Positions 36,658 through 45,965 of a stretch of DNA of 46,824 nucleotides are shown in pieces. How positions within the stretch are numbered: position 1 is the stretch's first letter; every line of letters begins with the position of its first letter. The notes under the pieces were generated by a model. The model saw nothing but the letters and a program-made list of their open reading frames with translations. It did no database searches and was not told where the DNA came from. Source of the DNA: Gammaproteobacteria bacterium (GTDB lineage: Bacteria; Pseudomonadota; Gammaproteobacteria; UBA9214); assembly GCA_020344335.1 (NCBI GenBank), contig CP070821.1:1617490-1664313 (forward strand), in the 5' to 3' direction. Made by a program: the position numbers and the translations under genes.

Positions 36658-37113
36658 ATGCGTTCAAATAAACCCTTGCGTATTAACAAATTGCTTGGCA
36701 AAAGCGAGCTGTCCCGCCTGCTTGGCCATGCCCGATCACTCAAAAAACTGGATGCCGAACTGCATGACCTGATTCCGCCACCGCTTGGTGATCACTGCCG
36801 CATCCTGTCGATCCGGGATGACACCCTGGTGCTGGCGGCCGATTCACCGGTCTGGGCGGCCCGGCTGCGTTTCCAGGCCACTCAACTAGCTAAACAACTA
36901 TCAGACAGGCGAACTGTGAACCTGCGCACAGTTCGGGTGCGCGTACGTCCCCCGGAAAGTCGGCACAAAGCCCCGCCAGCCAGAAAGCACATACCCATAT
37001 CCAGGAAAAATTTCCATGCCCTGAGGCAAGCGGCCCGCGAGATCACAGACCCCGGGCTGAGGGCGGCATTGCTGAGACTTGCCAGTCGCCGCAACGGTTC
37101 CGATAACACCTGA
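36658..37113 (+). CDS. dciA: DciA-type replicative helicase loader (DUF721)
   Basis: DciA loads the DnaB helicase in bacteria that lack the phage-derived DnaC or DnaI. The 151-residue protein has the DUF721 core, with LGDHCRILSIRDDTLVLAAD and SPVWAARLRFQATQLAKQL, followed by a basic, disordered tail. The start ATG 36658 has no strong ribosome site. It converges with lpxC, with 27 bases between the stops. A seven-base inverted repeat there (ACCGGTC at 37134-37140 and GACCGGT at 37153-37159) straddles the lpxC stop and could end both transcripts weakly. Its place between the M23 peptidase gene and lpxC is conserved in related genomes. Confidence 0.85.
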   Translation: MRSNKPLRINKLLGKSELSRLLGHARSLKKLDAELHDLIPPPLGDHCRILSIRDDTLVLAADSPVWAARLRFQATQLAKQLSDRRTVNLRTVRVRVRPPESRHKAPPARKHIPISRKNFHALRQAAREITDPGLRAALLRLASRRNGSDNT

Positions 37114-37140
37114 CAAGGTTGTTATACGAAGGTACCGGTC

Positions 37141-38052
37141 CTAGTTAACCAAGACCGGTCGACTAAACGTCATCGGGATATCGCTGACCTCGTCAAAGGT
37201 TACTCGTTCCCAGGCCGATCGATCGTTTATCAATGTACGCAACAGCTTGTTGTTCAACTCATGCCCTGATTTGTAGCCACTGAAGGCACCAATAAGACTA
37301 TCGCCAAGCAGGTAAAGATCACCGATCACATCAAGTATCTTGTGCTTCACGAACTCGTCACGGTAGCGCAAACCATCCTCGTTCAGGACCCGATTGTCAT
37401 CCATCACTATGGCATTTTCAATGCTGCCACCCAGCGCCAGCTCACGCTCGTGTAACTGCTCGATTTCGCTCATAAAACCGAAGGTGCGCGCACGACTTAC
37501 CTCCTTGACAAACGAGGTTGTCGAAAAATCGATCTCGGAATGCAGGACATCCGACTTGAACACGGGGTGATCAAATTCGATGGTGAAAGCGACCTTGAAT
37601 CCGTCAAACGGCTCAAAGCGCGCGACCTTGTCACCGTCCTCTACCTGAACCACTCGTTTGATCCGGATAAAGCGCTTGGGCGCATCCTGTTGCTCAAAAC
37701 CCGCGGACTGGATCAGGAAGACAAACGGTCCGGCACTGCCATCCATTATGGGTACTTCCGGCGCACTCAAATCCACAAAGGCGTTATCAATACCCAGCCC
37801 TGCCAGCGCAGACAGTAAATGCTCAACCGTGGAAACGCGAACCTCCTCGCAGACCAGTGTCGTGGACAGACTCGTGTCGCCCACGTTTTCGATACAGGCT
37901 TTGATCTGGACCGGCGGATCAAGATCGACCCGGCAAAAAACAATGCCGGTATTCACCGGGGCCGGTCGCAGGGTCAGGTAGATCTTCTCACCGGTGTGCA
38001 GACCCACACCGGTAGCACGGATGATATTTTTGAGCGTACGTTGCCGGATCAT
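37141..38052 (-). CDS. lpxC: UDP-3-O-acyl-GlcNAc deacetylase LpxC
   Basis: LpxC performs the committed step of lipid A synthesis, a zinc-dependent deacetylation in the cytoplasm. The 303-residue protein starts [21 protein letters not shown]. It contains [19 protein letters not shown] with zinc ligand His78, and later the [17 protein letters not shown] block with the second metal-site residues and [13 protein letters not shown]. It ends in FSRPVLVN, without the longer tail that in E. coli signals FtsH degradation. It follows ftsZ after 221 bases, so it may have its own promoter in the AT-rich stretch at about 38190-38230. Confidence 0.96.
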   Translation of the reverse strand: MIRQRTLKNIIRATGVGLHTGEKIYLTLRPAPVNTGIVFCRVDLDPPVQIKACIENVGDTSLSTTLVCEEVRVSTVEHLLSALAGLGIDNAFVDLSAPEVPIMDGSAGPFVFLIQSAGFEQQDAPKRFIRIKRVVQVEDGDKVARFEPFDGFKVAFTIEFDHPVFKSDVLHSEIDFSTTSFVKEVSRARTFGFMSEIEQLHERELALGGSIENAIVMDDNRVLNEDGLRYRDEFVKHKILDVIGDLYLLGDSLIGAFSGYKSGHELNNKLLRTLINDRSAWERVTFDEVSDIPMTFSRPVLVN

Positions 38053-38238
38053 GGCTTGTTAGCCTGTGAATACAGCCCTCTTGCTCTGGCAAGCACCAGA
38101 AAAAACCGCGGCGATGGTAGCACAGCACCCGGAAGCTGCATAGGAACCGTCCAACGTTCTGCTCAAATTATCGTCAGTTTTCCGGCATATTCATCCAACT
38201 AATTGAATAATTAATAATTTATATATCAAATGACGTGC

Positions 38239-38258
38239 CTGGCCGGCATGCCGGCCAG
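38239..38258. repeat. 20-base perfect palindrome after ftsZ
   Basis: CTGGCCGGCATGCCGGCCAG reads the same on both strands. As RNA it would fold to an eight-base GC stem with a four-base loop, 15 bases after the ftsZ stop. On the minus strand it is followed by GCACG and then a long AT tract, not a clean U-run. A Rho-assisted terminator or processing hairpin between ftsZ and lpxC is the likeliest role. Confidence 0.6.
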
Positions 38259-38273
38259 TACCATGTCCCCTGA

Positions 38274-39422
38274 CTAGTCCGCCTGGCGGCGCAGGAAAGC
38301 CGGAATATCCAGGTAATCCACGTCCTCGGCCGTATTACCGCCCGTTGCGGCTGCCGCCTTGCGTGCCTTGCGGGCAATGCGCCGGGCGACTGTCGGGCGA
38401 TCATAGTCCACACCCCCGGTACCGGTCTTGGCCACCAGTGAGGGGCGCTCCTGCTGCTTCCTGGCTTCCTCACCGAGCCCGGTTGCCACGACGGTGACGC
38501 GCAGTTCATCACGCATATCCGGATCGATGACGGTACCGACCACGACCGTGGCATTTTCGGATGCAAATTCCTTTACCGTGTTACCGACTTCCTCGAATTC
38601 CCCGATGCCCATGTCCATACCGGCAGTCACGTTAACGAGGATACCGTGCGCACCCATCAGGTTGACATCTTCCAGCAACGGGCTGGCAATCGCAGCTTCC
38701 GCTGCATCACGGGCACGGTCCTCGCCCTTGGCGCTGCCAGATCCCATCATCGCCATACCCATCTCGGACATCACGGTACGGACGTCGGCAAAGTCGACGT
38801 TGATCAGGCCGGGACGGGTGATCAGCTCGGCAATCCCCTGTACCGCGCCCAGCAGCACATCATTGGCAGATTTGAATGCATCCAGCAGGCTGATCTGCTT
38901 GCCCAGCACACTCAACAGTTTCTCGTTCGGTATGGTGATCAGGGAGTCGACATACTGGCTCAGCTCCTTGATCCCGTTGTGGGCCACGTGCAGGCGCTTG
39001 CTCCCCTCGAACGGAAACGGCTTGGTCACTACCGCGACCGTCAGAATACCCAGCTCCTTGGCAACCTGTGCAACCACAGGCGCCGCACCGGTCCCGGTGC
39101 CACCGCCCATGCCGGCCGTAATGAACAGCATATCGGAGCCCTCGATCACTTCGTGGATCCGCTCACGGTCATCATGGGCCGCCTGACGCCCGATATCGGG
39201 ATTGGCGCCGGCACCCAGCCCCTTGGTGATGGTGCTGCCGATCTGTAATGTGGTACGCGCCGACATGTTCTTCAGGGCCTGCGCATCCGTATTTGCACAA
39301 ATAAAATCAACGCCATCGATATTGCCGTCCACCATGTGCTGCACGGCATTGCCACCACCGCCACCGACACCGATAACCTTGATGACTGCACTTTGTCCAC
39401 ATGAATCCAGAAGTTCAAACAT
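38274..39422 (-). CDS. ftsZ: Cell division GTPase FtsZ
   Basis: FtsZ is the tubulin-like GTPase that forms the division ring. The 382-residue protein has the glycine-rich loop VGGGGGNAVQHM near the start, the tubulin signature GGGTGTG at 106-112, a variable linker (about 320-370), and the C-terminal conserved peptide LDIPAFLRRQ that binds FtsA and ZipA. The ATG at 39422 has an excellent ribosome site, GAGGAGGAGAG. The gap of 90 bases to ftsA may hold an extra ftsZ promoter. ZapD, a direct partner, is encoded at 30450. Confidence 0.97.
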   Translation of the reverse strand: MFELLDSCGQSAVIKVIGVGGGGGNAVQHMVDGNIDGVDFICANTDAQALKNMSARTTLQIGSTITKGLGAGANPDIGRQAAHDDRERIHEVIEGSDMLFITAGMGGGTGTGAAPVVAQVAKELGILTVAVVTKPFPFEGSKRLHVAHNGIKELSQYVDSLITIPNEKLLSVLGKQISLLDAFKSANDVLLGAVQGIAELITRPGLINVDFADVRTVMSEMGMAMMGSGSAKGEDRARDAAEAAIASPLLEDVNLMGAHGILVNVTAGMDMGIGEFEEVGNTVKEFASENATVVVGTVIDPDMRDELRVTVVATGLGEEARKQQERPSLVAKTGTGGVDYDRPTVARRIARKARKAAAATGGNTAEDVDYLDIPAFLRRQAD

Positions 39423-39512
39423 GGTCTCTCCTCCTCATCAAAAACAGAAAACAACGAGTGTTAACATCAACCTGCCAAGCACTCTCCACATACTTTTGCC
39501 TTTACCCAACCA

Positions 39513-40748
39513 TCAAAAATTTCCCTGAAACCAGCCCTTCATCCTTTCCCAAACGCTGTACAGCCCTTTTCCCAGACCTCCCTCCAGTGTCCGCTGATCA
39601 CGGTTCTGGTAACCGAACAGCAGCAAGCCGACGCCGGTTGCAAAAATCGGATTGCGCACCACATCCACGAGGCCACTTACGTACTGGGGCATACCCAAAC
39701 GCACCGGCATGTGAAAAATCTCTTCCGCGAGATCAACCAGCCCTTCAATCTTGGAACTGCCGCCGGTAAGCACGATGCCGGCGGCGACGAGATCTTCAAA
39801 TCCACTGCGGCGCAGTTCGGCCTGCACCAGCGAGAGCAGCTCTTCGTAACGTGGCTCGACCACCTCGGCCAGGGTATGACGTGCGAGACGGCGCGACGGA
39901 CGGTCACCTACGCTGGGTACCTCAATGTTTTCGTCTGCCGATGCCATCTGGGTCAGTGCACAGGCGTACTTGATCTTGATCTCCTCGGCGAACTGCGTTG
40001 GAGTCCGCAGGGCGACGGCAATGTCATTGGTTACCTGGTCACCGGCAATCGGTATGACGGCAGTATGCCGAATGGAGCCTTCGGTAAACACCGCGATATC
40101 CGTGGTGCCGCCACCGATATCGACGATACAGATACCAAGCTCCTTCTCATCCTCGGTCAACACCGAATAACTGGATGCCAGCTGCTCAAGGATGATGTCG
40201 TCGACCTCCAGCCCGCAGCGGCGCACGCACTTGATAATGTTCTGGGCGGCACTCACTGCACCGGTGACCATGTGCACCTTCGCTTCAAGTCGTACCCCGG
40301 ACATTCCAACCGGCTCACGAATTCCTTCCTGGCTGTCGATCAGGAACTCCTGTGGCAGGATATGCAGGATTTTCTGGTCTGCCGGGATGGCAACGGCTCG
40401 TGCCGCGTCGATAACCCGTTCCACGTCACTGGCCGCCACTTCCTTGTCCCTGATTGCGACAATGCCGTGCGAATTCAGGCTACGAATATGGCTACCTGCA
40501 ATCCCCGCATATACCGAGTGTATCTGGCAACCAGCCATCAATTCGGCTTCCTCCACAGCACGCTGTATCGAATGTACTGTCGACTCTATATTCACGACCA
40601 CACCCTTCTTCAAACCACGTGAAGGATGAGAGCCGATACCGATCACCTCGACCGAGCTGTCGGGCATGATCTCGCCAACTATTGCCACGACCTTCGACGT
40701 ACCTATATCGAGTCCCACGATCAGGTTTTTTTCACTCTTTTTTGGCAT
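39513..40748 (-). CDS. ftsA: Cell division protein FtsA
   Basis: FtsA is the actin-like protein that ties FtsZ to the membrane. The 411-residue protein has the phosphate-1 loop LIVGLDIGTSKVVAIVGE, the SHUTA-type 1C subdomain, phosphate-2 ICIVDIGGGTTDIAVF and the adenosine motif VLTGGSSKIEG. The C-terminal amphipathic membrane-targeting helix reads VWERMKGWFQGNF. It follows ftsQ with 12 bases between, in the canonical dcw order ftsQ-ftsA-ftsZ. Confidence 0.97.
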   Translation of the reverse strand: MPKKSEKNLIVGLDIGTSKVVAIVGEIMPDSSVEVIGIGSHPSRGLKKGVVVNIESTVHSIQRAVEEAELMAGCQIHSVYAGIAGSHIRSLNSHGIVAIRDKEVAASDVERVIDAARAVAIPADQKILHILPQEFLIDSQEGIREPVGMSGVRLEAKVHMVTGAVSAAQNIIKCVRRCGLEVDDIILEQLASSYSVLTEDEKELGICIVDIGGGTTDIAVFTEGSIRHTAVIPIAGDQVTNDIAVALRTPTQFAEEIKIKYACALTQMASADENIEVPSVGDRPSRRLARHTLAEVVEPRYEELLSLVQAELRRSGFEDLVAAGIVLTGGSSKIEGLVDLAEEIFHMPVRLGMPQYVSGLVDVVRNPIFATGVGLLLFGYQNRDQRTLEGGLGKGLYSVWERMKGWFQGNF

Positions 40749-40760
40749 CCGAATTGATCC

Positions 40761-41543
40761 TTAACCGCTTTGATTTTTTCTGTTGTCTGCCTGCTGTTCC
40801 GCCTGCTGCCAGTGCACGGAAAAACCGTTGCTATAGCGCAGATCGACACGCTGCAGCTCGTCACGTCGATCAGCGAAGACCGTCGGCCAGGCACGCACAA
40901 AACGCTGCAGGCGCGGCCAGGTGTCTGCCCGTCCCAGCTCCAGCCGCATGCCGTTATCCATTTCCAGGTGCCAGGCACGCCGTGCGTCCAGGTGCATGCC
41001 GGAAACCATCAATCCCAGCGGCAGCAGCTCGCTCGAGATGCGCCGGTATTTTTCCAGCACGGCAAGCTCGTGTCCGTCCGGCCCCGACAGCACCGGCAGC
41101 TCCGCAAGTGCCGCATCCTCTTCCGGGTAAAAGGCTTCCCCCTGACGATTCAGGTAACCCTGCTCACCCCAGCGCGCTACCGGGTCCTGTTCCTCAATGC
41201 TCACCTTCAGGCTGTCCGGCCAGCTGCGCGCGACCCGCGCCTTGTAAACCCAGGGCAACCGTTCCACTTCGCGACACAGGCTGGCCACATCCACACTGAA
41301 AAATCCGCCTTGCACGAAGGGCGCAACCGCTTGCTGCATGCGCTCCCGGTCCAGGTACCTGTAGTCACCGTCGACCTTGACCACGCGCAGCGGAAAGCGG
41401 TACGGATCCTGCAGCCACTGGACACCGAGCGTCAGCGTGACGCCCAGCAGCCCCGTCAGCAGCAGGCCGGTAATGGAACGAAAATGGTCCTGCAAAAGCA
41501 GACCAGCGCGTTGCCAGACGGGTGTTCGCTTACGCTTCGGCAC
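40761..41543 (-). CDS. ftsQ: Cell division protein FtsQ
   Basis: FtsQ is the bitopic inner-membrane protein that links early and late division proteins through FtsB and FtsL. The 260-residue protein has a short basic cytoplasmic tail, one membrane helix (about 22-42), the POTRA domain (FPLRVVKVDGDYRYLDRE onward) and a beta domain ending in VDLRYSNGFSVHW. The start overlaps the end of ddlB by 14 bases. The length is normal, and the C-terminal tail is rich in Gln and Asn. Confidence 0.94.
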   Translation of the reverse strand: MPKRKRTPVWQRAGLLLQDHFRSITGLLLTGLLGVTLTLGVQWLQDPYRFPLRVVKVDGDYRYLDRERMQQAVAPFVQGGFFSVDVASLCREVERLPWVYKARVARSWPDSLKVSIEEQDPVARWGEQGYLNRQGEAFYPEEDAALAELPVLSGPDGHELAVLEKYRRISSELLPLGLMVSGMHLDARRAWHLEMDNGMRLELGRADTWPRLQRFVRAWPTVFADRRDELQRVDLRYSNGFSVHWQQAEQQADNRKNQSG

Positions 41544-42501
41544 GCTGGTCTCCTGTAGTGGTGGCCGGGACCAGGGTGGTCTCGAGAATGCGGCTCACAA
41601 GCCGGGTAAAATCCATTCCTGCCGCCCTGGCGGCCATCGGCACCAGACTGTGGTCGGTCAGGCCGGGGACCGTGTTGACCTCGATGAACCACGGCCGACC
41701 GCTGGCATCGAGGAGGAAATCCACCCGTCCCCAGCCACTGGCACCGGTCGCATTGAATGCAGCGAGCGACTGTCCCTGCAGTCGGGTCTCCTGCTCTTCG
41801 CCAAGCCCGCAGGGAATCAGGTAACGTGTCGTGTCGGCCTCGTACTTGGCTTCATAGTCATAAAACATGTTGGGTGTCTCCAGCCGGATCAGTGGCAATG
41901 CCTCTTCACCAAGTACGCCGGCCGTGTACTCCTCACCCTCGATCCATCGCTCGGCAAGCACATCTGCGTCGTAGCGCAGTGCCAGTTGCCAGGCCGCTTT
42001 CAACTGCGCATCCGAATCCACCCGGCTGATCCCGATGCTGGATCCTTCCCGTGCCGGCTTGACAATCACCGGATAGCCGAGCGTGTTCCGGAGGGCCTCG
42101 AGATCCGCTTCCGTGCGCAGAATGGCGAACGCCGGTGTCGGAATGCCTGCGCTCTCCCAGACCTGCTTGGTCCTTAGCTTGTCCATTGCCAGCGCGGAGC
42201 CGAGCACGCCACTCCCGGTATATGGCAGCCCCATGATGTCGAGAAGGCCCTGTATGACCCCGTCTTCACCGCCACGCCCGTGCAAGGCGATGAACACCCG
42301 TGAGTAACCGCCGTTGAGAAGTTCATCCACCAGCCTGTGGTCCGCGGCGTCCAGCCCGTGTGCATCGATACCGGCTGCCTGCAGCGCCTCGAGTACAGCG
42401 TGACCGCTTCGCAGCGAGATTTCGCGTTCCGCCGAATGACCACCCATCAGCACGGCCACCTTGCCGAACTCAACGACATTGGCTGCACCGGAACTACCCA
42501 T
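41530..42501 (-). CDS. ddlB: D-alanine--D-alanine ligase DdlB
   Basis: DdlB makes the D-Ala-D-Ala dipeptide of peptidoglycan precursors. From ATG 42501 the protein has 323 residues with the opening VAVLMGGHSAEREISLRSG. The ATP-grasp loop is EGSSIGIS, and the metal-binding end is FIEVNTVPGLT. A much longer open frame upstream (to 42708) lies within murB and is not used. The chosen ATG overlaps the murB stop by eight bases (ATGGGTAG), which implies translational coupling. The order murC-murB-ddlB-ftsQ is the standard dcw arrangement. Confidence 0.95.
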   Translation of the reverse strand: MGSSGAANVVEFGKVAVLMGGHSAEREISLRSGHAVLEALQAAGIDAHGLDAADHRLVDELLNGGYSRVFIALHGRGGEDGVIQGLLDIMGLPYTGSGVLGSALAMDKLRTKQVWESAGIPTPAFAILRTEADLEALRNTLGYPVIVKPAREGSSIGISRVDSDAQLKAAWQLALRYDADVLAERWIEGEEYTAGVLGEEALPLIRLETPNMFYDYEAKYEADTTRYLIPCGLGEEQETRLQGQSLAAFNATGASGWGRVDFLLDASGRPWFIEVNTVPGLTDHSLVPMAARAAGMDFTRLVSRILETTLVPATTTGDQRAEA

Positions 42502-43411
42502 GACCCAATCCTGCCGGCTGGTCACCGACAATTCGCACTTCCGGCTCGAGCCGGATGCTGTAGAGCTGTTCAACAGTCCCCTGCACCTGGTTGATAAGCG
42601 TCTCGATATCGGCCGCTGTCGCCGAGCCGGTATTGATGATGAAGTTGGCATGCTTTTCCGATACTTTTGCACCGCCGACCGTGGCACCCTTGAGGCCGGC
42701 GGCTTCAATCAGCCGCGCGGCATGGTCACCGGGTGGATTGCGGAACACCGATCCGCAGCTGTATTGCTGCGTTGGTTGCGTGGCGTTGCGACGCGCCAGC
42801 AGTTTCCTGATGTTGTCCTGCGCAGCCTGTACATCGCCCTGCTCGAGCCGCAGGTGGGCCGCCACGAACCATTCATTGGCCGGCCCCGTCACTCTACGGT
42901 AACCAATGCGGTAATCCTCCGGAGGGCGGGTATGCAGGACACCCTGGCGGTCCACGGTTTCAACGGCCGCCACATGTGACCAGGTTTCACCACCGAAGGC
43001 GCCGGCATTCATGGCCAGCGCACCGCCCATCGTGCCGGGAATGCCGGCAAGAAACTCGACACCGGTAAAACCTGCCTTCGCGGTCAGGCGCGCCACCTTG
43101 CTGCAAGTGACTCCGCAGCCGGCGCGCAGGATGTCATCGGCAAGCCACTCCGTCATCGACAGGGCGCCGAAGGTATAAATCACCGTCCCCGAAAATCCGC
43201 CGTCGCGCACCAGCAGGTTGCTTCCCAGTCCCAGCCACAACAGCTGCTCGTCGGTGTCCAGTCCGCGAAGAAAAGCACACAGGTCGTCAATACTCTCGGG
43301 CTGATAGAAATAGCGCGCGCTGCCGCCGGTGTGCCAGGAACTGTGTGCTGCCATCGGTTCGTCGTAACGAAACTCGCCCTGCCAATCCTGTTGAATTCCG
43401 GCTGCCATCAT
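42494..43411 (-). CDS. murB: UDP-N-acetylenolpyruvoylglucosamine reductase MurB
   Basis: MurB is the FAD enzyme that reduces enolpyruvyl-UDP-GlcNAc to UDP-MurNAc. The 305-residue protein shows the FAD-binding blocks [21 protein letters not shown] and [20 protein letters not shown]. The C-terminal catalytic segment [22 protein letters not shown] carries the proton-donor serine. It lacks the insertion of the long (E. coli) form and so resembles the short form. The start ATG overlaps the murC stop as ATGA. Confidence 0.95.
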   Translation of the reverse strand: MMAAGIQQDWQGEFRYDEPMAAHSSWHTGGSARYFYQPESIDDLCAFLRGLDTDEQLLWLGLGSNLLVRDGGFSGTVIYTFGALSMTEWLADDILRAGCGVTCSKVARLTAKAGFTGVEFLAGIPGTMGGALAMNAGAFGGETWSHVAAVETVDRQGVLHTRPPEDYRIGYRRVTGPANEWFVAAHLRLEQGDVQAAQDNIRKLLARRNATQPTQQYSCGSVFRNPPGDHAARLIEAAGLKGATVGGAKVSEKHANFIINTGSATAADIETLINQVQGTVEQLYSIRLEPEVRIVGDQPAGLGHG

Positions 43412-44853
43412 TTGCCTGCCCCGGCTGCGCGCAGGTCATCCGGCAGGCGCGCAGCCACTGCTCCGATATCACCGGCACCGAGCGTCAGCAGAACATCGCC
43501 GTCCTGCAACATATCCACCAGCACGCCGGGCAGATCGCTGATGGTTTCCACGAATACCGGATCCACCGACCCGCGCGTGCGAATGCCCCGGCACAGTGCG
43601 CGTCCGTCTGCACCGCTGATCGGCGCCTCTCCCGCCGCATAGACCTCGCCAAGTATCAGCACGTCCACATCGGAGAGGACCTGGATGAAGTCATCGAACA
43701 GGTCACGGGTACGCGTATAGCGATGCGGCTGAAATGCCACCACCAGGCGGCGCCCCGGCCAGCCTTGACGGACCGCATCCAGAGTCGGCGCTATTTCGCG
43801 CGGGTGGTGGGCGTAATCATCGATCAGCAGGATACTGCCGGCACCGGTCTGTACCTCACCGGTGACATGCAGGCGCCGGCCGATGCCCTGGAACCCGGCC
43901 AGTCCCTGCTGGATGGCTGCATCCGACACGCCAAGTTCGGTGGCGACGGCAATCGCGGCAAGGGCATTCAATACATTGTGACGCCCCGGCATGTTCAGTG
44001 TGACCGGCAGCGCGTCATACCCGGCACGCAGGACCGTGAAGCGGGTCTGCATGCCCTGTTGCTGCATATTGCCAGCGCGTACGTCTGCTTCGCTGTCGAT
44101 TCCGTAGGTAATAACCGGCCGGGTGACCTCGGTGAGGACGTTACGCACTTCCGGATCATCCAGACACAGCACGGCGACCCCGTAAAACGGCAGGTGATGC
44201 AGGTATTCGATGAATGTCTGGCGCAGGCGTTCGAAATCACCCTCGTAGGTCGGCAGGTGATCTGCGTCAATATTGGTCACCACGGCCATGGATGGCTGCA
44301 GGTACAGGAACGAGGCATCACTTTCATCTGCCTCGGCCACGAGGTAGTGTCCGTCACCCAGCTGCGCATGACTGTCGGCACTGTTGAGCTGACCACCGAT
44401 CACAAAGGTCGGGTCGAGGCCGCCACCGGCCAGCAAGCTGGCGATCAGGCTGGTCGTGGTGGTCTTGCCATGCGTCCCCGCAACACCGATGCCATAACGA
44501 AACCGCATCAGCTCGGCCAGCATTTCCGCACGCGGCACAACCGGAATGCGCTGCTCCCTTGCGGCCTGTACCTCGGGGTTTTCCGCCCTGATGGCGGAGG
44601 ACACCACCACAGCATCGCAGTCCGCCACGTGACTGGCATCATGGCCAATCGTGATTTTCACACCCAGTTTTGCCAGTCGGCGCGTAACCGCATTTTCACG
44701 CAGGTCGGAACCACTAACGCTATATCCAAGGTTATGCAGTACCTCGGCAATACCTCCCATGCCGGCACCACCGGCGCCGACAAAATGGATCCGGCGTACC
44801 CGGCCCATTCCCTGGGGTTGTGCCACAGCAGTCGGTCGGGCTGGCAGGCTCAT
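43408..44853 (-). CDS. murC: UDP-N-acetylmuramate--L-alanine ligase MurC
   Basis: MurC adds L-Ala to UDP-MurNAc, the first amino acid of the peptide stem. From ATG 44853 the protein has 481 residues. The Rossmann UDP-binding domain is [18 protein letters not shown], the ATP-binding loop [19 protein letters not shown], and the third domain contains [12 protein letters not shown]. The ATG at 44853 overlaps the murG stop as ATGA. An upstream ATG at 44892 would overlap murG by 43 bases and is less likely. The typical gap position is murG-murC-murB, as here. Confidence 0.95.
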   Translation of the reverse strand: MSLPARPTAVAQPQGMGRVRRIHFVGAGGAGMGGIAEVLHNLGYSVSGSDLRENAVTRRLAKLGVKITIGHDASHVADCDAVVVSSAIRAENPEVQAAREQRIPVVPRAEMLAELMRFRYGIGVAGTHGKTTTTSLIASLLAGGGLDPTFVIGGQLNSADSHAQLGDGHYLVAEADESDASFLYLQPSMAVVTNIDADHLPTYEGDFERLRQTFIEYLHHLPFYGVAVLCLDDPEVRNVLTEVTRPVITYGIDSEADVRAGNMQQQGMQTRFTVLRAGYDALPVTLNMPGRHNVLNALAAIAVATELGVSDAAIQQGLAGFQGIGRRLHVTGEVQTGAGSILLIDDYAHHPREIAPTLDAVRQGWPGRRLVVAFQPHRYTRTRDLFDDFIQVLSDVDVLILGEVYAAGEAPISGADGRALCRGIRTRGSVDPVFVETISDLPGVLVDMLQDGDVLLTLGAGDIGAVAARLPDDLRAAGAGK

Positions 44854-45965
44854 GCGGCCACTCCCGTCGGGTAACCTGCTGCCTCGAGACACAGACCGGC
44901 TACCTGGCGCGCCGCATCCGGCCGTGCCAGGGAACGCGCCTCACGTGCCATATCCAGTAACGCCGCACGCCGGTTATGGAACCGCGCCAGGATTTCTGCC
45001 AGTGCCGTCGCGCTGAGTTCGGTCTGTGGAACCAGGATGGCCGCACCGGCCCTGACCAGGTAACTCGCGTTGGCGGTCTGGTGATCATCAACGGCATACG
45101 GAAACGGCACCAGCACGGAACCCACGCCGGCCGCAGCCAGCTCGGCAACCGTCAGTGCACCGGCCCGGCAGACGACGAGATCTGCCCATGCATAGGCGGC
45201 GGCCATGTCACTGATAAAGGCCTCGATCCGGGCATTGCTCACCACATTGCGGTAGCTGGCCTGCACGGCTGTCAACCCTGACGCACCGGTCTGGTGATGT
45301 ACAAGCGGGCGCTCGTTTTCCGGCAAGCGACTGATTGCGTCTGGCACCGTCTTGTTCAGTGCCTGCGCACCCAGACTGCCTCCGACGATCAGCAGGCGCA
45401 GCGCAGCGTCGCGCCTCGTAAAGCGTTTTTCCGGTGAAGGCAACGCAATAATATCGGCACGCACCGGGTTACCGGTATGCAAGGCGTGGCGCCCCGCCGG
45501 GAAGCTGCCGGGAAAACCCTCCATGATGCGGCGTGCCAGCGGAGCCAGCAGGCGGTTAGTATTGCCCGGTATGGCGTTCTGTTCGTGAATCAACAACGGC
45601 CGTCGCAACAGCCATGCCGTCACGCCACCCGGTCCGGCCACAAAACCGCCCATACCAAGTACGGCCGCTGGCCGCAGGCGCAGGAACACCATCAGCGTTT
45701 GCCACAGCGCCAGGCTCAGCATGACCGGTGCCAAAAACTTGCGCAGCAGTCCCTTGCCGCGCAAAGCCGATACCCGGATGGTCGCCAGCGAGTAACCGGC
45801 AGCGGGAACAACCCGGGCTTCCAGTCCCTGTCGCGTGCCGAGCCAGGAAACCGGTACACCCAGCGCCGTGAGTTCATTTGCAACCGCCAGCGCCGGGAAC
45901 ACGTGACCACCGGTGCCCCCCGCCATGATCAGAACCGGTCTGCGGTTGCCGGCTGCCACTGTCAT
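44850..45965 (-). CDS. murG: Lipid II synthase MurG
   Basis: MurG transfers GlcNAc to lipid I to make lipid II at the inner face of the membrane. The 371-residue GT-B glycosyltransferase (family GT28) has the N-terminal glycine loop [14 protein letters not shown], the second glycine motif [25 protein letters not shown], and the C-terminal donor site [17 protein letters not shown]. It overlaps ftsW by four bases (ATGA) and murC by four bases. Confidence 0.96.
   Translation of the reverse strand: MTVAAGNRRPVLIMAGGTGGHVFPALAVANELTALGVPVSWLGTRQGLEARVVPAAGYSLATIRVSALRGKGLLRKFLAPVMLSLALWQTLMVFLRLRPAAVLGMGGFVAGPGGVTAWLLRRPLLIHEQNAIPGNTNRLLAPLARRIMEGFPGSFPAGRHALHTGNPVRADIIALPSPEKRFTRRDAALRLLIVGGSLGAQALNKTVPDAISRLPENERPLVHHQTGASGLTAVQASYRNVVSNARIEAFISDMAAAYAWADLVVCRAGALTVAELAAAGVGSVLVPFPYAVDDHQTANASYLVRAGAAILVPQTELSATALAEILARFHNRRAALLDMAREARSLARPDAARQVAGLCLEAAGYPTGVAA

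Noticed and set aside
42502..42708. Upstream extension of ddlB to a 392-codon frame
   Set aside because: The extra 69 codons lie inside murB and do not resemble DdlB; the eight-base overlap start at 42501 fits the family length.
43345..44874. 509-codon plus-strand open frame
   Set aside because: It is antisense to murC and has no domain signal; murC on the other strand is fully supported.
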